Source: Verrucomicrobiota bacterium (lineage in GTDB: Bacteria > Verrucomicrobiota > Verrucomicrobiia > Verrucomicrobiales > Akkermansiaceae). Taken from it: a stretch of 35,905 bases of DNA. The notes beneath the pieces are model-generated. The model searched no databases, was not told where the DNA came from, and was given only the letters and a program-made list of their open reading frames with translations. The stretch's first letter is position 1, and each line of letters begins with the position of its first letter. Both the position numbers and the translations under genes were made by a program. This document shows positions 1 through 8,600 of this stretch, in pieces. Location: the NCBI GenBank assembly GCA_026397725.1, contig JAPLUI010000230.1, forward strand, positions 1 to 35,905, written 5' to 3'.

Positions 1-1
1 C

Positions 2-46
2 ATCGAAGGCCCCAGCTACCGCATGAAAGACCGTATCGAAAACTGA
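2..46 (+). CDS. C-terminal end of an unidentified gene (partial)
   Basis: The window opens inside an open frame that reads 14 codons (ending in the residues KDRIEN) before a TGA at 44-46. Only this tail is visible, so neither family nor function can be given. The frame choice rests on the absence of an earlier stop and is not independently supported. Confidence 0.3.
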   Translation: MEGPSYRMKDRIEN

Positions 47-70
47 TCCCCCCCCGGGCAAACGCCCGAT

Positions 71-315
71 CTAACCGTGCCTAACCATCCGATTTTCAAA
101 CCGCCCGTTCCATCCGACGTTCACGCCGCCGCCCACATTCGGCCTGAGTCGCTCAATGCCCTTGCGGATCTCGCCGAGGGAAATGACGCTCACAAAATGC
201 CGTTGTCCGAGGTTGGTTGCGGCCCATTGGCGGAGAAAGGCATCTGCCGTCAGCCCGTTGCGAAGTGCGGACAAAACGGTTCTTCGTCACCAGGATTCGG
301 CGTTCCCGTTCTCAG
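71..315 (-). pseudogene. Decayed vapC (PIN-domain toxin) fragment
   Basis: The minus strand reads a typical PIN/VapC stretch: LSALRNG near the start, then FVSVISLGEIRKGIERLR, the second conserved block of VapC RNases. The first block (normally LVDTNVLS) is recognisable only by switching frame at about 290-300, where the DNA resembles the expected Asp-Thr-Asn codons but is frameshifted. The frame ends about 25 codons after the second block, so the C-terminal half with the remaining acidic residues is absent. No antitoxin gene is visible beside it. I read it as the dead 5' half of a toxin gene and expect no RNase activity. Confidence 0.6.
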
Positions 316-355
316 CATCAGAACCCGGTGGGCGGGTGTGGCACCGGGAGTAACG

Positions 356-512
356 TGGGCGCGATAAGGAGCCACCACATTCTTGTGGTGGTAGCGGAAG
401 GGCGGCCCATGAGTGCGTGCCGAAGGCTCAGTTCATGGACGTTCCTTCCGCTCGACGACAGGAATGTCGTCGCTCCCTAACGGGCATCCTCGGAGCCAAG
501 TTACTCGGGAGG
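356..512. repeat. Short palindromic elements between genes
   Basis: Two small perfect hairpins stand here: CCACCACA/TGTGGTGG at about 372-391 and CGACGACA/TGTCGTCG at about 453-472. They resemble short intergenic palindromes that are common in verrucomicrobial DNA and give spurious short reading frames. No gene is supported in this stretch. Confidence 0.5.
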
Positions 513-619
513 GGCGTGCCCGCCGCGAGACGGACCGTGCCTCATGGGAACCCCGCAGCTCTAACGGTTTAGCCACAGCGGTGTGGCGGGCTGCGCCCTT
601 CCCACCGCACTCCAGACTT
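513..619 (+). repeat. 107-bp dispersed repeat, copy 1 (other copy 18507-18613)
   Basis: About 107 bp beginning GGCGTGCCCGCCGCGAGACG and ending near CCGCACTCCAGACTT recurs at 18507-18613 in the same orientation with a few mismatches. It contains a CCACAGCGGTGTGG palindrome. The two copies bracket lnt through the toxin-antitoxin island. No coding potential is evident. Confidence 0.75.
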
Positions 620-685
620 TCACTACTTGGCGCATGAACGAGGTCGCCGGGAAGTCGGGGCCTGTTGCGGCATTGCGCAGGTTCC

Positions 686-2557
686 TCATTGCGTGTTAGG
701 AGAAGGCCGTGGCAAGCGCGGTCGCGTGAGCAGCGGGATGGCCAGGCCGCACAGGGCTAACAGGATGATGCCGGCATCGCCGATGAGCGCGTAAAGCGTG
801 ACGGCGGGCTCCAGCGGCACGTTGAGTTCGGTCAGCAGGGAACCGCGGGTGAAATGGCTGCCGGCGGCGTCGGCCAACACCTGCGGGGCGGCGGTGTCGG
901 GGTGGGCGGTGGAGCCGCTGCTGTTGACGGCGGCGCTGACGCCGGTATTGGCGCAACGCAGCATGGGTCGGCGCAGTTCGATGGCGCGGAAGCGGGCGTT
1001 GGCGAAATGTTGGGCCGCCGCCGCAGAGTGCTTGAACCAGCCGTCGTTGGTGACGTTGACGAGCACCTGCGGGCCGGGCCGCACGAATTGGCGGGGGAGT
1101 CGTGGGACGCTGTCCTCGAAGCAGACGGAAGGGATCACGCCGACCGTCCGGGGGCCGATGGTTAGGGACAGGGGCTCGAACGAGTCGCCGGAGGTGAATG
1201 AGCCGCCGTACTCGGCCCCGGCTTCGTGTTCGTAGATGTTCTTGAGAAATGGCAGCGAATCCACCAAGGGGATGGTTTCGCCGAAAATGACGAGGTGGTG
1301 TTTGCGGAAGGTCTGCAACTCATCGCGGGGGGACATGACGGCGAGCGAGTTGAACATGCGGCCTCCGGGTTTCGCAATCAAGGCCTCACCCTTGGGCTCG
1401 GCGTCCAATTCGGTCACTCCGAAAATCAGGCTGAAGGCACCGGCCGTGCGGATTTGGGCGAGGGTGTCGAGGTTTTCCTGCCAGGTTCCCCACCCGCCGT
1501 CGGCAGTGCGGAGGATGCGCCCCTGCAAGGCGCTTTCCGGCCAGATCACCCAGTCCGGCCAGCGCAGGGTGATCTGGCCTTCGTCGGCGTCGCGCATGGC
1601 GTTGTGCAGGATGTCCTCGTTGGCTTGGGAGAGCGCGGCGAGTGCGGTCAAGGTTTCCTCCTCGTAAGCGCGGTGGATGGTGAGGTCGTCCCAGAGCATC
1701 CGCGCGGCGTCTTGCGGAATGTCGAGTTGCACCAGCAAGGCCTTGAGGCGGACGGATTTCCGCTGGCCTTCCGTTGTGATGCGCACGAAGCCGTAGCCCG
1801 CCACCAAGCCCACCAGCAGGATGGCCAGGGCGAAATCCCAGCGTGGTCGGCGCTTGCCATCGGCGGCGCTTTGCAGCAGGCGGTGGCCGACCTGAACCAT
1901 CACGGCTTGGACAAACACCAACAACAGCGCGAGTCCGGTCACACCTAACAAATCAGCCGCCTGCGCCATCACCAGGGTTTCATGAAACGCCACCCCGAGT
2001 CCGTTCCAGCCGAAGCCGGTGAACAGCCAACTGCGCAACCACTCCAGCCCCGCCCACACCGCGCCATGGCAAAAGGCCGTCCGCAGGCTGACTCCGGCCG
2101 CGCTGGGCACCGCAGTGGAATCGCCTGCCAACAGGCGTTGGCGGCGGGTTGCCTGCGGATGCGGATGGGAATGCGGATGGGGATGCGGATGGGGATGCGG
2201 ATGTGGATCGGGAGTGGTGGCATGGCGTTGGTGCCACGGGTTGCCCAAGGTGGCGGCAAAGGCGCCGAACAAGCCCCAGAAGCAGCCCAGATAGAGCGGC
2301 AGCAGCACGGCAGCCAGCGGTGAGACCACCGCCATCCAGGAAAACTGCACGCCGCTGCTCACACTGCCAGCCAGCCAACCGAGGCCGAAGCCTTTCCATC
2401 CCGCGCGTTTCCCCTCCAGCGACCACAGGCCAGGCAGCAGGGGGACCAGTGCCACCCACGCCAAGCCCACCGCATTGAACGGGGGAAACAACCCCGCCAC
2501 CAGCAAGCCGCTGCTGATGGCAGCAGCCAATCGAATCCATCCTGCACGCTTCCGCAT
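686..2557 (-). CDS. lnt: Apolipoprotein N-acyltransferase
   Basis: Lnt transfers the third acyl chain to the N-terminal cysteine of lipoproteins in the inner membrane. The protein starts with hydrophobic membrane segments (SSGLLVAGLFPPFNAVGLAWVA and following) and continues into a C-terminal nitrilase-like domain. The catalytic triad is readable: Glu in VIWPES, Lys in FRKHHLVIFGE, Cys in VIPSVCFED. Other Lnt hallmarks are GFGWNGLG, VTNDGWF and RAIELRRPMLR. The ATG at 2557 gives 623 residues, somewhat longer than the usual 500-550. A GTG at 2593 in frame is the alternative; neither has a good ribosome binding site. Part of the extra length is a His-Pro repeat linker encoded at about 2150-2215. 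It is separated from its neighbours by about 400 bp and is probably monocistronic. Confidence 0.93.
   Translation of the reverse strand: MRKRAGWIRLAAAISSGLLVAGLFPPFNAVGLAWVALVPLLPGLWSLEGKRAGWKGFGLGWLAGSVSSGVQFSWMAVVSPLAAVLLPLYLGCFWGLFGAFAATLGNPWHQRHATTPDPHPHPHPHPHPHSHPHPQATRRQRLLAGDSTAVPSAAGVSLRTAFCHGAVWAGLEWLRSWLFTGFGWNGLGVAFHETLVMAQAADLLGVTGLALLLVFVQAVMVQVGHRLLQSAADGKRRPRWDFALAILLVGLVAGYGFVRITTEGQRKSVRLKALLVQLDIPQDAARMLWDDLTIHRAYEEETLTALAALSQANEDILHNAMRDADEGQITLRWPDWVIWPESALQGRILRTADGGWGTWQENLDTLAQIRTAGAFSLIFGVTELDAEPKGEALIAKPGGRMFNSLAVMSPRDELQTFRKHHLVIFGETIPLVDSLPFLKNIYEHEAGAEYGGSFTSGDSFEPLSLTIGPRTVGVIPSVCFEDSVPRLPRQFVRPGPQVLVNVTNDGWFKHSAAAAQHFANARFRAIELRRPMLRCANTGVSAAVNSSGSTAHPDTAAPQVLADAAGSHFTRGSLLTELNVPLEPAVTLYALIGDAGIILLALCGLAIPLLTRPRLPRPSPNTQ
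2150..2215. repeat. GGATGC-type microsatellite inside lnt
   Basis: The plus strand carries successive GGATGC/GGATGG hexamers. On the coding strand they read as alternating His and Pro codons (PHPHPHPH type), giving about 20 residues of His-Pro repeat with one Ser. It lies in a loop between predicted membrane segments of Lnt. Such tracts expand and contract by slippage; hexamer units keep the frame. Confidence 0.85.
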
Positions 2558-2648
2558 GCCCGCAGCATGAGCCGCAGCCCCCCGCCGGTCCACTGCGAAT
2601 TGCCAGAATCCCTGGTCGCCAACGGCCCGCTTCGATCCGTAAGGGCTC

Positions 2649-2690
2649 AGTAACTACTCAGGTACGGAAGAATTTTGTGACAGAATCATT
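2649..2690 (-). repeat. Approx. 42-bp repeat, copy 1
   Basis: The stretch with ACTACTCAGGT, then AAGAATT, then CAGAATCATT is found again in inverted orientation at 5405-5444. A third, shorter match (ACCTGAGTAGTAAC) lies at 2795-2808. Immediately downstream the GACAGAATCATT motif is repeated in tandem (about 2680-2708). Otherwise 2558-2958 holds no convincing gene; a 70-codon plus-strand frame at 2677-2889 runs through the repeat and looks spurious. Confidence 0.6.
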
Positions 2691-2794
2691 GGATGACAGA
2701 ATCATTGAGGATTGGAATTGGGCAATCGCGGTCCATCCGCCTGCCTTCCCTTTCATCAACGGCTATTCCTCGTCGGATATGCGAATTCTAGCGG

Positions 2795-2808
2795 ACCTGA
2801 GTAGTAAC
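2795..2808 (+). repeat. Short copy of the ACCTGAGTAGTAAC motif
   Basis: This matches the end of the 42-bp repeat at 5405-5444. It is followed by GGAAGAATTCCTGAG, which echoes the AAGAATT block of the longer copies. Confidence 0.4.
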
Positions 2809-2958
2809 GCCGCAGTGAGCCCGGAAGAATTCCTGAGTCCGCCCGCCCGCAAGCGGCCCGTTGCGCCTGACCTCCTTGCACAAACCTGATGCGCCGCAGC
2901 ACCAACGAACCGGATTGCACCAGCGCCAGCGCACCGGTCCGCCTCCGGGGTCGCCGGC

Positions 2959-3984
2959 CTAACATTTCAGGAACGCCTCGACCTTGGCCATGATCTCGCG
3001 CTCGCTGCCGGGGACGCTGAGCACGTCGCATTCGCTGCCCAAAATGAACGGGTGGCCGGTGGCCCGCATTTTTTCCAACAACTCGCGGGCCAAGCGTTCG
3101 ACTTCGGCGACGGTGAGTTGGGAGGCCGGGAAGCGTTTGGTCGGCAGGTTGCCGTAGAGCACCGTGGTTGGCGGAATCAAGGCCGCGTCATCCCACAGCA
3201 GGCGGGAGCAGCCGAAGCTGAGCATGGCCGCATCCAGCGCGGCGAAGCGCTCGACCATGCCGGTGGTGAGTTCGCCACAATCATGGAAGACCAGATCCAC
3301 GCCCCGCGCGTCGAACAAGGCCTTGATCCGCCGCATCGGCGCGATCACATAGCGCTCGAAGATTGCATAACCATTGGCAAGTTGGTTGGGCGAGAAATAG
3401 ACGAGGTTGGCGGCGGGTTCACAGACGATGAGGGCCTTGGCCCCGGCCTCAATCTGGGCGGTGAAGTATTGCAGGATCAGCTCGGTGCCTAACTCGAGGG
3501 CCCGCTCGATGAGTGCCACCTCCGGATCCTCGGCCGCCGTCAGGCCGGTGCCGGCCAGAAACACCGGCGTGATCGGATCGCCAACCAGTTTGGTCATCAG
3601 CGAAAACGGCCCGATGCCCATGCCCAGCGGCACCAGGTCGGGGTGCCGTGCCACCTGGCGGATCGCCTCACAGGTCGCCCGCATCCGCGGCGTCAACACG
3701 AAGTCCGGCGCGGCGGACGGCAGTTCGCTGAAGTGATAGGAATCAATCTCCGCCGTGGCGATGCCGCGGGTGGCGAGGAGGGCTTCCTTTTCCAGCTTGA
3801 GGTCCATCAAGGGCACGGCCAGCGGCGTGTTGAAACGGCCCGCCGCTCTGACCACCATGTCGCCGAGGCGCTCGCCATCCAACATTACCGCCGCGTGATC
3901 CGCCGCCTCATGCAGGACGAGGTGGGTGCCGATGGGCATTCTCAACCCGGCCTCGGCCAGGCCGAGATAATAACTTCGCTCCAT
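2959..3984 (-). CDS. Uroporphyrinogen decarboxylase-family corrinoid methyltransferase (MtaA/CmuA-like)
   Basis: This 341-residue TIM-barrel protein is of the UroD/MtaA type that moves methyl groups to or from corrinoid proteins. The zinc-binding signature is present: HDC at residues 234-236 and a distant Cys319 in LGSECDVLS, matching the His-x-Cys...Cys pattern of MtaA rather than a haem-pathway HemE. The start chosen is the ATG at 3984, just after the corrinoid gene ends (19-nt gap); upstream in-frame starts would overlap that gene. It is the last gene of a minus-strand operon with the corrinoid protein and a DUF6580 membrane protein. The methyl donor or acceptor cannot be read from sequence; no MtaB- or MtgB-type partner lies in the window. 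Confidence 0.85.
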   Translation of the reverse strand: MERSYYLGLAEAGLRMPIGTHLVLHEAADHAAVMLDGERLGDMVVRAAGRFNTPLAVPLMDLKLEKEALLATRGIATAEIDSYHFSELPSAAPDFVLTPRMRATCEAIRQVARHPDLVPLGMGIGPFSLMTKLVGDPITPVFLAGTGLTAAEDPEVALIERALELGTELILQYFTAQIEAGAKALIVCEPAANLVYFSPNQLANGYAIFERYVIAPMRRIKALFDARGVDLVFHDCGELTTGMVERFAALDAAMLSFGCSRLLWDDAALIPPTTVLYGNLPTKRFPASQLTVAEVERLARELLEKMRATGHPFILGSECDVLSVPGSEREIMAKVEAFLKC

Positions 3985-4003
3985 GACCGTCGGGGTGAAA
4001 CAC

Positions 4004-4639
4004 TCAGCAGGTTTCTGCCAGGCGGAGCGCAAGATCCACCGCGCTGGCCGCATCCTGACTGTAACCATCGGCCCCGATTTCATCCGCGTAATCCTGGGTG
4101 ACGGGAGCCCCGCCGACCATGATCTTGGCGCTGGTGAGCCCGGCGTCGCGGACGGCCTGCACGGTCAGTTTCATGGCCGGCATGGTGGTGGTTAGAAGGG
4201 CGGAGAGGCAGATCAACTGGGCCTGGTGCTCTTGCGCGGCGGCCACGAACTTGTCCGGCGTCACGTTGGTGCCCAGATCGACGATGCCGAAGTTGGCGCC
4301 CTTGAGCATCATGGCCACGAGGTTTTTGCCGATGTCGTGAAGGTCGCCTTGCACGGTGCCGATCACGGCGGTGTATTTCGGCTTGATGCCGGCGGCGGCG
4401 AGCAGCGGTTCGAGAATGCCCATGCATTCCTTCATCGCCCGCGCGGCAATCAGCATCTCCGGCACGAAGACCTCGTTGTTCTTGAATTTCTCACCGATGC
4501 TGGACATCCCCGGCACCAGGCCCTGCTCGACGATTTCCAGCGGCTTGAGGCCCTGCTCGAGGAGGGTCTGGGTGATGAGTTTGGCGTCATTGCGTTTGCC
4601 GCCTTCGACGGCCAGCGACAGTTCTGATAGAGTGCTCAT
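4004..4639 (-). CDS. B12-binding corrinoid protein (MtaC/MtbC-like)
   Basis: This 211-residue cytoplasmic methyl carrier has the full corrinoid-protein layout. A helical cap domain spans about residues 1-85 (with GLVPGMSSIGEKF and VFVPEMLIAARAM). The Rossmann B12-binding domain has the base-off/His-on motif DLHDIG at 99-104, where His101 is the lower cobalt ligand. SALLTTT (146-152) and GGAPVT (176-181) follow. Its length matches stand-alone carriers of methylamine, methanol or methoxy-aromatic systems. It sits 27 nt downstream of the DUF6580 gene and 19 nt upstream of the UroD-type methyltransferase, so the pair most likely acts together. Which compound supplies the methyl group is unknown. 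Confidence 0.92.
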   Translation of the reverse strand: MSTLSELSLAVEGGKRNDAKLITQTLLEQGLKPLEIVEQGLVPGMSSIGEKFKNNEVFVPEMLIAARAMKECMGILEPLLAAAGIKPKYTAVIGTVQGDLHDIGKNLVAMMLKGANFGIVDLGTNVTPDKFVAAAQEHQAQLICLSALLTTTMPAMKLTVQAVRDAGLTSAKIMVGGAPVTQDYADEIGADGYSQDAASAVDLALRLAETC

Positions 4640-4666
4640 GGTTCGGTGGGGGCTGGGAGGTTTCGC

Positions 4667-5209
4667 TCAATTTCCTGAAGTCACTGCGGCACGCTCGGTG
4701 CGTGAACCCACTGCGGCCAAGGCCATGACTGCCGCAAACAGCGCCATGAAACCCCAGTCGCCGAACATCGAACCGCGCAGGAAAGGCAGCCCCGCCACAT
4801 AGCATTCGACCAAGCCGGTTAGGGTCTTCGCATAGGGCTGGCCGGAGAGGCTGAGGCCGGTTAGCCAGACGCCGAAGTTGCTAACCGCATAGAAGAAAAA
4901 CGGCACCGCCACCGCGCTGCCGAATTGCATTTTCCAGCCGCGGTTGCGGATGGCCACGCCCACCATGCCGATGGCCAGGAAGGCACTGTAATCCACCAGG
5001 CGCGGCGCGTGAAACACGGCATAACCCATCTGGGCATTCAAGACCAAATCGCTCAGCACCAGCGCCAGCACCGGCACGGCCAGGGCCAAACGCTTGCTGA
5101 GGAAGAGGCCCCCCATCAACGCGAAAGCGCCAATGGGAGCGACATTCTCAGGATGAGGCATGAAACGGAAGGCGATCATCGCCACGACGAGTGTGATAAG
5201 TGCTGACAT
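4667..5209 (-). CDS. DUF6580-family membrane protein (putative transporter)
   Basis: A 180-residue polytopic membrane protein of about five or six hydrophobic segments. It has features I associate with DUF6580: an RFMPHPENVAPIGAFALMGG start, LALVLSDLVLNAQMGY, NFGVWLTG and GLVECYVAGLPFLRGSMFGD. The family is regarded as putative transport proteins with an ECF-substrate-component look; no substrate is established. The ATG at 5209 is preferred over an in-frame TTG at 5245. It is the first gene of an operon with a corrinoid protein and a corrinoid methyltransferase, which suggests uptake of cobalamin or of the methylated substrate. I looked for a cobalamin riboswitch upstream and did not recognise one. 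Confidence 0.75.
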   Translation of the reverse strand: MSALITLVVAMIAFRFMPHPENVAPIGAFALMGGLFLSKRLALAVPVLALVLSDLVLNAQMGYAVFHAPRLVDYSAFLAIGMVGVAIRNRGWKMQFGSAVAVPFFFYAVSNFGVWLTGLSLSGQPYAKTLTGLVECYVAGLPFLRGSMFGDWGFMALFAAVMALAAVGSRTERAAVTSGN

Positions 5210-5687
5210 GGGGTTGCTGGGTGAGGCAGGGAGACTGACAGACAATTCCCCGCCCGTATTGTGGATTTAACGGAATTTTTGGTGAATTTCACAATTTCAT
5301 GGCCAGCGCCACTTGGCAATGATGGCGGATTTCGATAATTGCCGGTCGAGCCAAGACTCATGATTCAGCCACCTGCAACCGGCGTGATTCAAGACTCCGA
5401 TGTAAATGATTCTGCCATGAATTCTTTGGAACCTGAGTAGTAACCGCTTCGGGATGTTCTCGGTGGTGCATACTGCCACGGATGACAATTTGTGAAATTT
5501 GCGCGGCTGTTCATGAAGGCATTGTTTTCCGCGGATTACGCGGATCACGCTGATTTTTTTGACGAGCGCTTTTCCCAAAACCTGAAGCGCGGCGGCATGG
5601 ATGCGGGTGACCACCGCGCTTTCACCGATGATGACAGGTTCAATGATGTCCCAAGCGTTGAGGTCGGTGGCGGCCTCGATCCCAAGT
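5210..5687. other. Intergenic stretch with dispersed-repeat debris
   Basis: No gene is supported. It holds the second copy of the 42-bp repeat (5405-5444). Near 5528-5562 is a phrase with the rhythm gcggattacgcggat...gctgattttttt, a type of intergenic sequence often seen scattered in such genomes. The minus strand from 5690 to 5560 reads as an apparently protein-like frame but has no start, stops within the repeat and matches nothing I know. Confidence 0.5.
5405..5444 (+). repeat. Approx. 42-bp repeat, copy 2 (inverted)
   Basis: Reverse-complement match to 2649-2690, with a few substitutions but the same order of blocks (CAGAATCATT, AAGAATT, ACTACTCAGGT). Together the copies flank the UroD/corrinoid/DUF6580 operon in inverted orientation. 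Confidence 0.55.
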
Positions 5688-8600
5688 TCACGGGTTCAGC
5701 ATCGCGGCCCGATAGAACCGGCGGGGCAGGTTCGTGGCATCGCCGTCGGTAAACTGGCTGGTGCCGTAAACATTGGTCAACGTTCCAGCCTGAATCCAGT
5801 TCACCAGATCCGAGGAGCCGAGAATCTCATATTGCTTTCCAAATTCGCCCGTCAGCGTCAGCCTGCAACCATCCTCAACAAGGCCCTCAGGGGAGGTGTC
5901 GATCCGCAATCCGGGGCGCTTCGTGAACACCGCCGTGATGGCCTTGTTCTGGGTCATCGCCACGGTAAGCGGATTGATTGATCCTGCCGCATCGCCGCTC
6001 CAACCGACGAATTCCTGTCCCACGTCCGGCTGTGCTGTTAGGCGAACGCTGGCACCACTGTTGTGTCTGTTCGCTGCAGGAGTGACCGCCACCTTTCCGC
6101 CACCATCCGCCACCAAGGCCAAGGCAAACCGCCCTATACCCAACGGTTGAAAGACTGCCGTCACCGTCGGGTTAGGGTTGGTCACCTGGAAATCCAACGG
6201 GTTGTCCGTGCTGGTGACCGCGTTGCCCCAAAATGCCAGGTAATTTCCGCTCGCGGGCAATCCGCTGCACCGGACCCTCGTGCCGTAGGGGTAGAATGCG
6301 GCCACCGGATCCTGCCGGATTGTACCGCTGCCAACCGTGGTGGTGTTCACCGCTGTTCCAAAGACCGCCTGCACGCATTTGTTTCGCGACACTTGGACGC
6401 TGGTCACCGGATCGGTGCCGCTGGCATCGCCAAGCCACTGCAGGAATGTCCACCCGGCCACCGGCGTGGCCGTCAGGGTGGCCATCGAGCCGCTGGCGTA
6501 GGATCCGTCCGGCGGCTGGACACTGACGCTTCCGCCTCCCGCCGTAGTAGCGGTTAGGGTTGGAACAATCACCACCGCAAGAGGTGGACTTTGCATCTGG
6601 CTGGCAAAGTCCGAACTGTATGCCACGGCGCGTACCGTGCACGACCGGCTGATCGTCAAGGCCTTGGTGTAGAGCTTCGAACCGAGCGACGGCGCGGATC
6701 CGTCCAATGTATATAAGATCGTGCCGTTGGCGAATGCCGTTTGCATGGTCACCATGAGCGTGCCACGTTCGACCACCTCGCTGCCCGCGGGCACTTGCCC
6801 GCCCACCAGCACCTCGATGCCACCGCCATAAGTCGCCCCGATGGTTTTGTCGGAGTTCATCAACAAGGACAGCGGATTGATCGTGCCCGAGGCCGCCCCC
6901 GTCCACCCGGTGAACACGTAGCCCGCCGCCGGCACCGCCGTCAGCGTGGCTGTTGTCCCGGTCAGATATTTGCCACCGGCCACGATTCCGCTGATGGTGC
7001 CGTTGCTAAGCGCGCTGGCGGTGAGCGTATATTGCCGGGTGAAAGTCGCCCCGATGGTCTTGTCCGCATCCATCAGCAGTGAGAGCGGATTGGTAGTTCC
7101 CGAAGCCGCTCCCGTCCACCCTGTGAACGCATAGCCCGCCGCCGGAACCGCCGTCAGCGTGGCCGTGGTTCCGGTCAGATACTTGCCGCCCGCAGCGATG
7201 CCGGTGATCGAACCATTGCTCAACGTGCTGGTGGTGAGCGTGTATTGTCGGGTGAAAGTCGCCCCGATGGTCTTGTCCGCGTCCATCAACAGCGAGAGCG
7301 GATTGGTCGTGCCGCTGGCCGCACCGATCCAACCGGTGAACGCATAGCCCGGGGCTGGCACTGCCGTCAGTGTGGCGGTTGTCCCAGTCAGATACTTGCC
7401 GTCCGCTGTCATCCCGGTAAGCGACCCGTTGACCGCTAGATCACTGGTGAGCGTGTATTGCCGGGTGAATGTAGCTCCAACTGTCTTATCGCCATTCATC
7501 AGCAGAGACAGTGGGTTTGCCGTGCCGCTGGCAGCGCCGGTCCAACCGGTGAACACATAGCCCGACGCCGGAACCGCCGTCAGCGTGGCCGTGGTTCCCG
7601 TCAAATACTTGCCGTCCACAGCGATTCCGCTGATGGTGCCGTTGCTTACCGCGCCAAGGGTAAGCGCGTATTGCCGGGTGAAAGTTGCTCCAATTGTCTT
7701 GTCGCCATTCATCAGCAGGGCGAGCGGATTGGTAGTTCCCGAAGCCGCCCCCGTCCACCCGGTGAACGCGTAGCCCGCCGCCGGCACCGCCGTCAGCGTG
7801 GCCGTGGCACCCGTCAAATACTTGCCGCCCACAGCGATGCCGCTGATGGTGCCGTTGCTCACCGCGCCAAGGGTGAGGGTATATTGTCGGGTGAAAATTG
7901 CTCCAATTGTCTTGTCCGAATCCATCAGAAGAGCCAGTGGATTGGCGGTGCCAGTCGCGTCACCTGTCCATCCGGTGAAGACGTAACCCGCTGCGGGCAC
8001 CGCCGTCAGCGTGGGGGTGGTGCCCGTCAGATACTTGCCTCCCACAGCGCTGCCGCTGATGGTGCCGTTGCTCAAGGCGCTTGTGGTCAACGTGTATTGC
8101 CACATGAATATTGCTCCGATGGTCTTGTCACCATCCATTAGCAGGGACAACGGATTAGCGCTGCCAGTCGCGTCACCTGTCCATCCGGTGAAGATGTAAC
8201 CAAGACTGGCAGTGGCGGTAAGAGTGGCAATAGAATTGGCAAAATACGGGCTGTCATTTCCTGTTATCTGACCATCCGCCACCGCGTCGAGTATGATCAT
8301 CAGCGAGGGAATGTTATACAGTTCCGCACTGGAAAGATGATACCCCCCGGCAACCAGCACCTTTCCATTTGGCAACAAGGTCGCTGTAGGACTGAAGCGG
8401 GTAGTTCCCATGGCACCGGTCACAGTCCACGCGCCGGTTGCCGGATCATACAGTTCAGCACTGGAAAGAGAGCTACCATTGGACCCCCCCGCAACCAGCA
8501 CCTTTCCACTCGGCAGCAGGGTCGCCGTATGACGGGAGCGCGCGGTAATCATTATACCGGTCACAGTCCACGCGCCGGTTGCCGGATCGTACAGTTCAGC

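Noticed and set aside
2677..2889. 70-codon plus-strand frame
   Set aside because: It runs across the tandem GACAGAATCATT repeat and has no family resemblance.
5210..5420. Cobalamin riboswitch before the DUF6580/corrinoid operon
   Set aside because: I looked for the B12 box and the surrounding conserved phrases on the minus strand and did not find a convincing match.
5492..5752. 86-codon plus-strand frame (ADYADHADFFDERF type)
   Set aside because: It translates a common intergenic repeat phrase and overlaps the 3' end of the Kelch gene.
6780..8215. CRISPR-like array
   Set aside because: The 213-bp periodic sequence is coding (71-residue protein repeats), with no short repeat-spacer structure. 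No CRISPR array was seen elsewhere.
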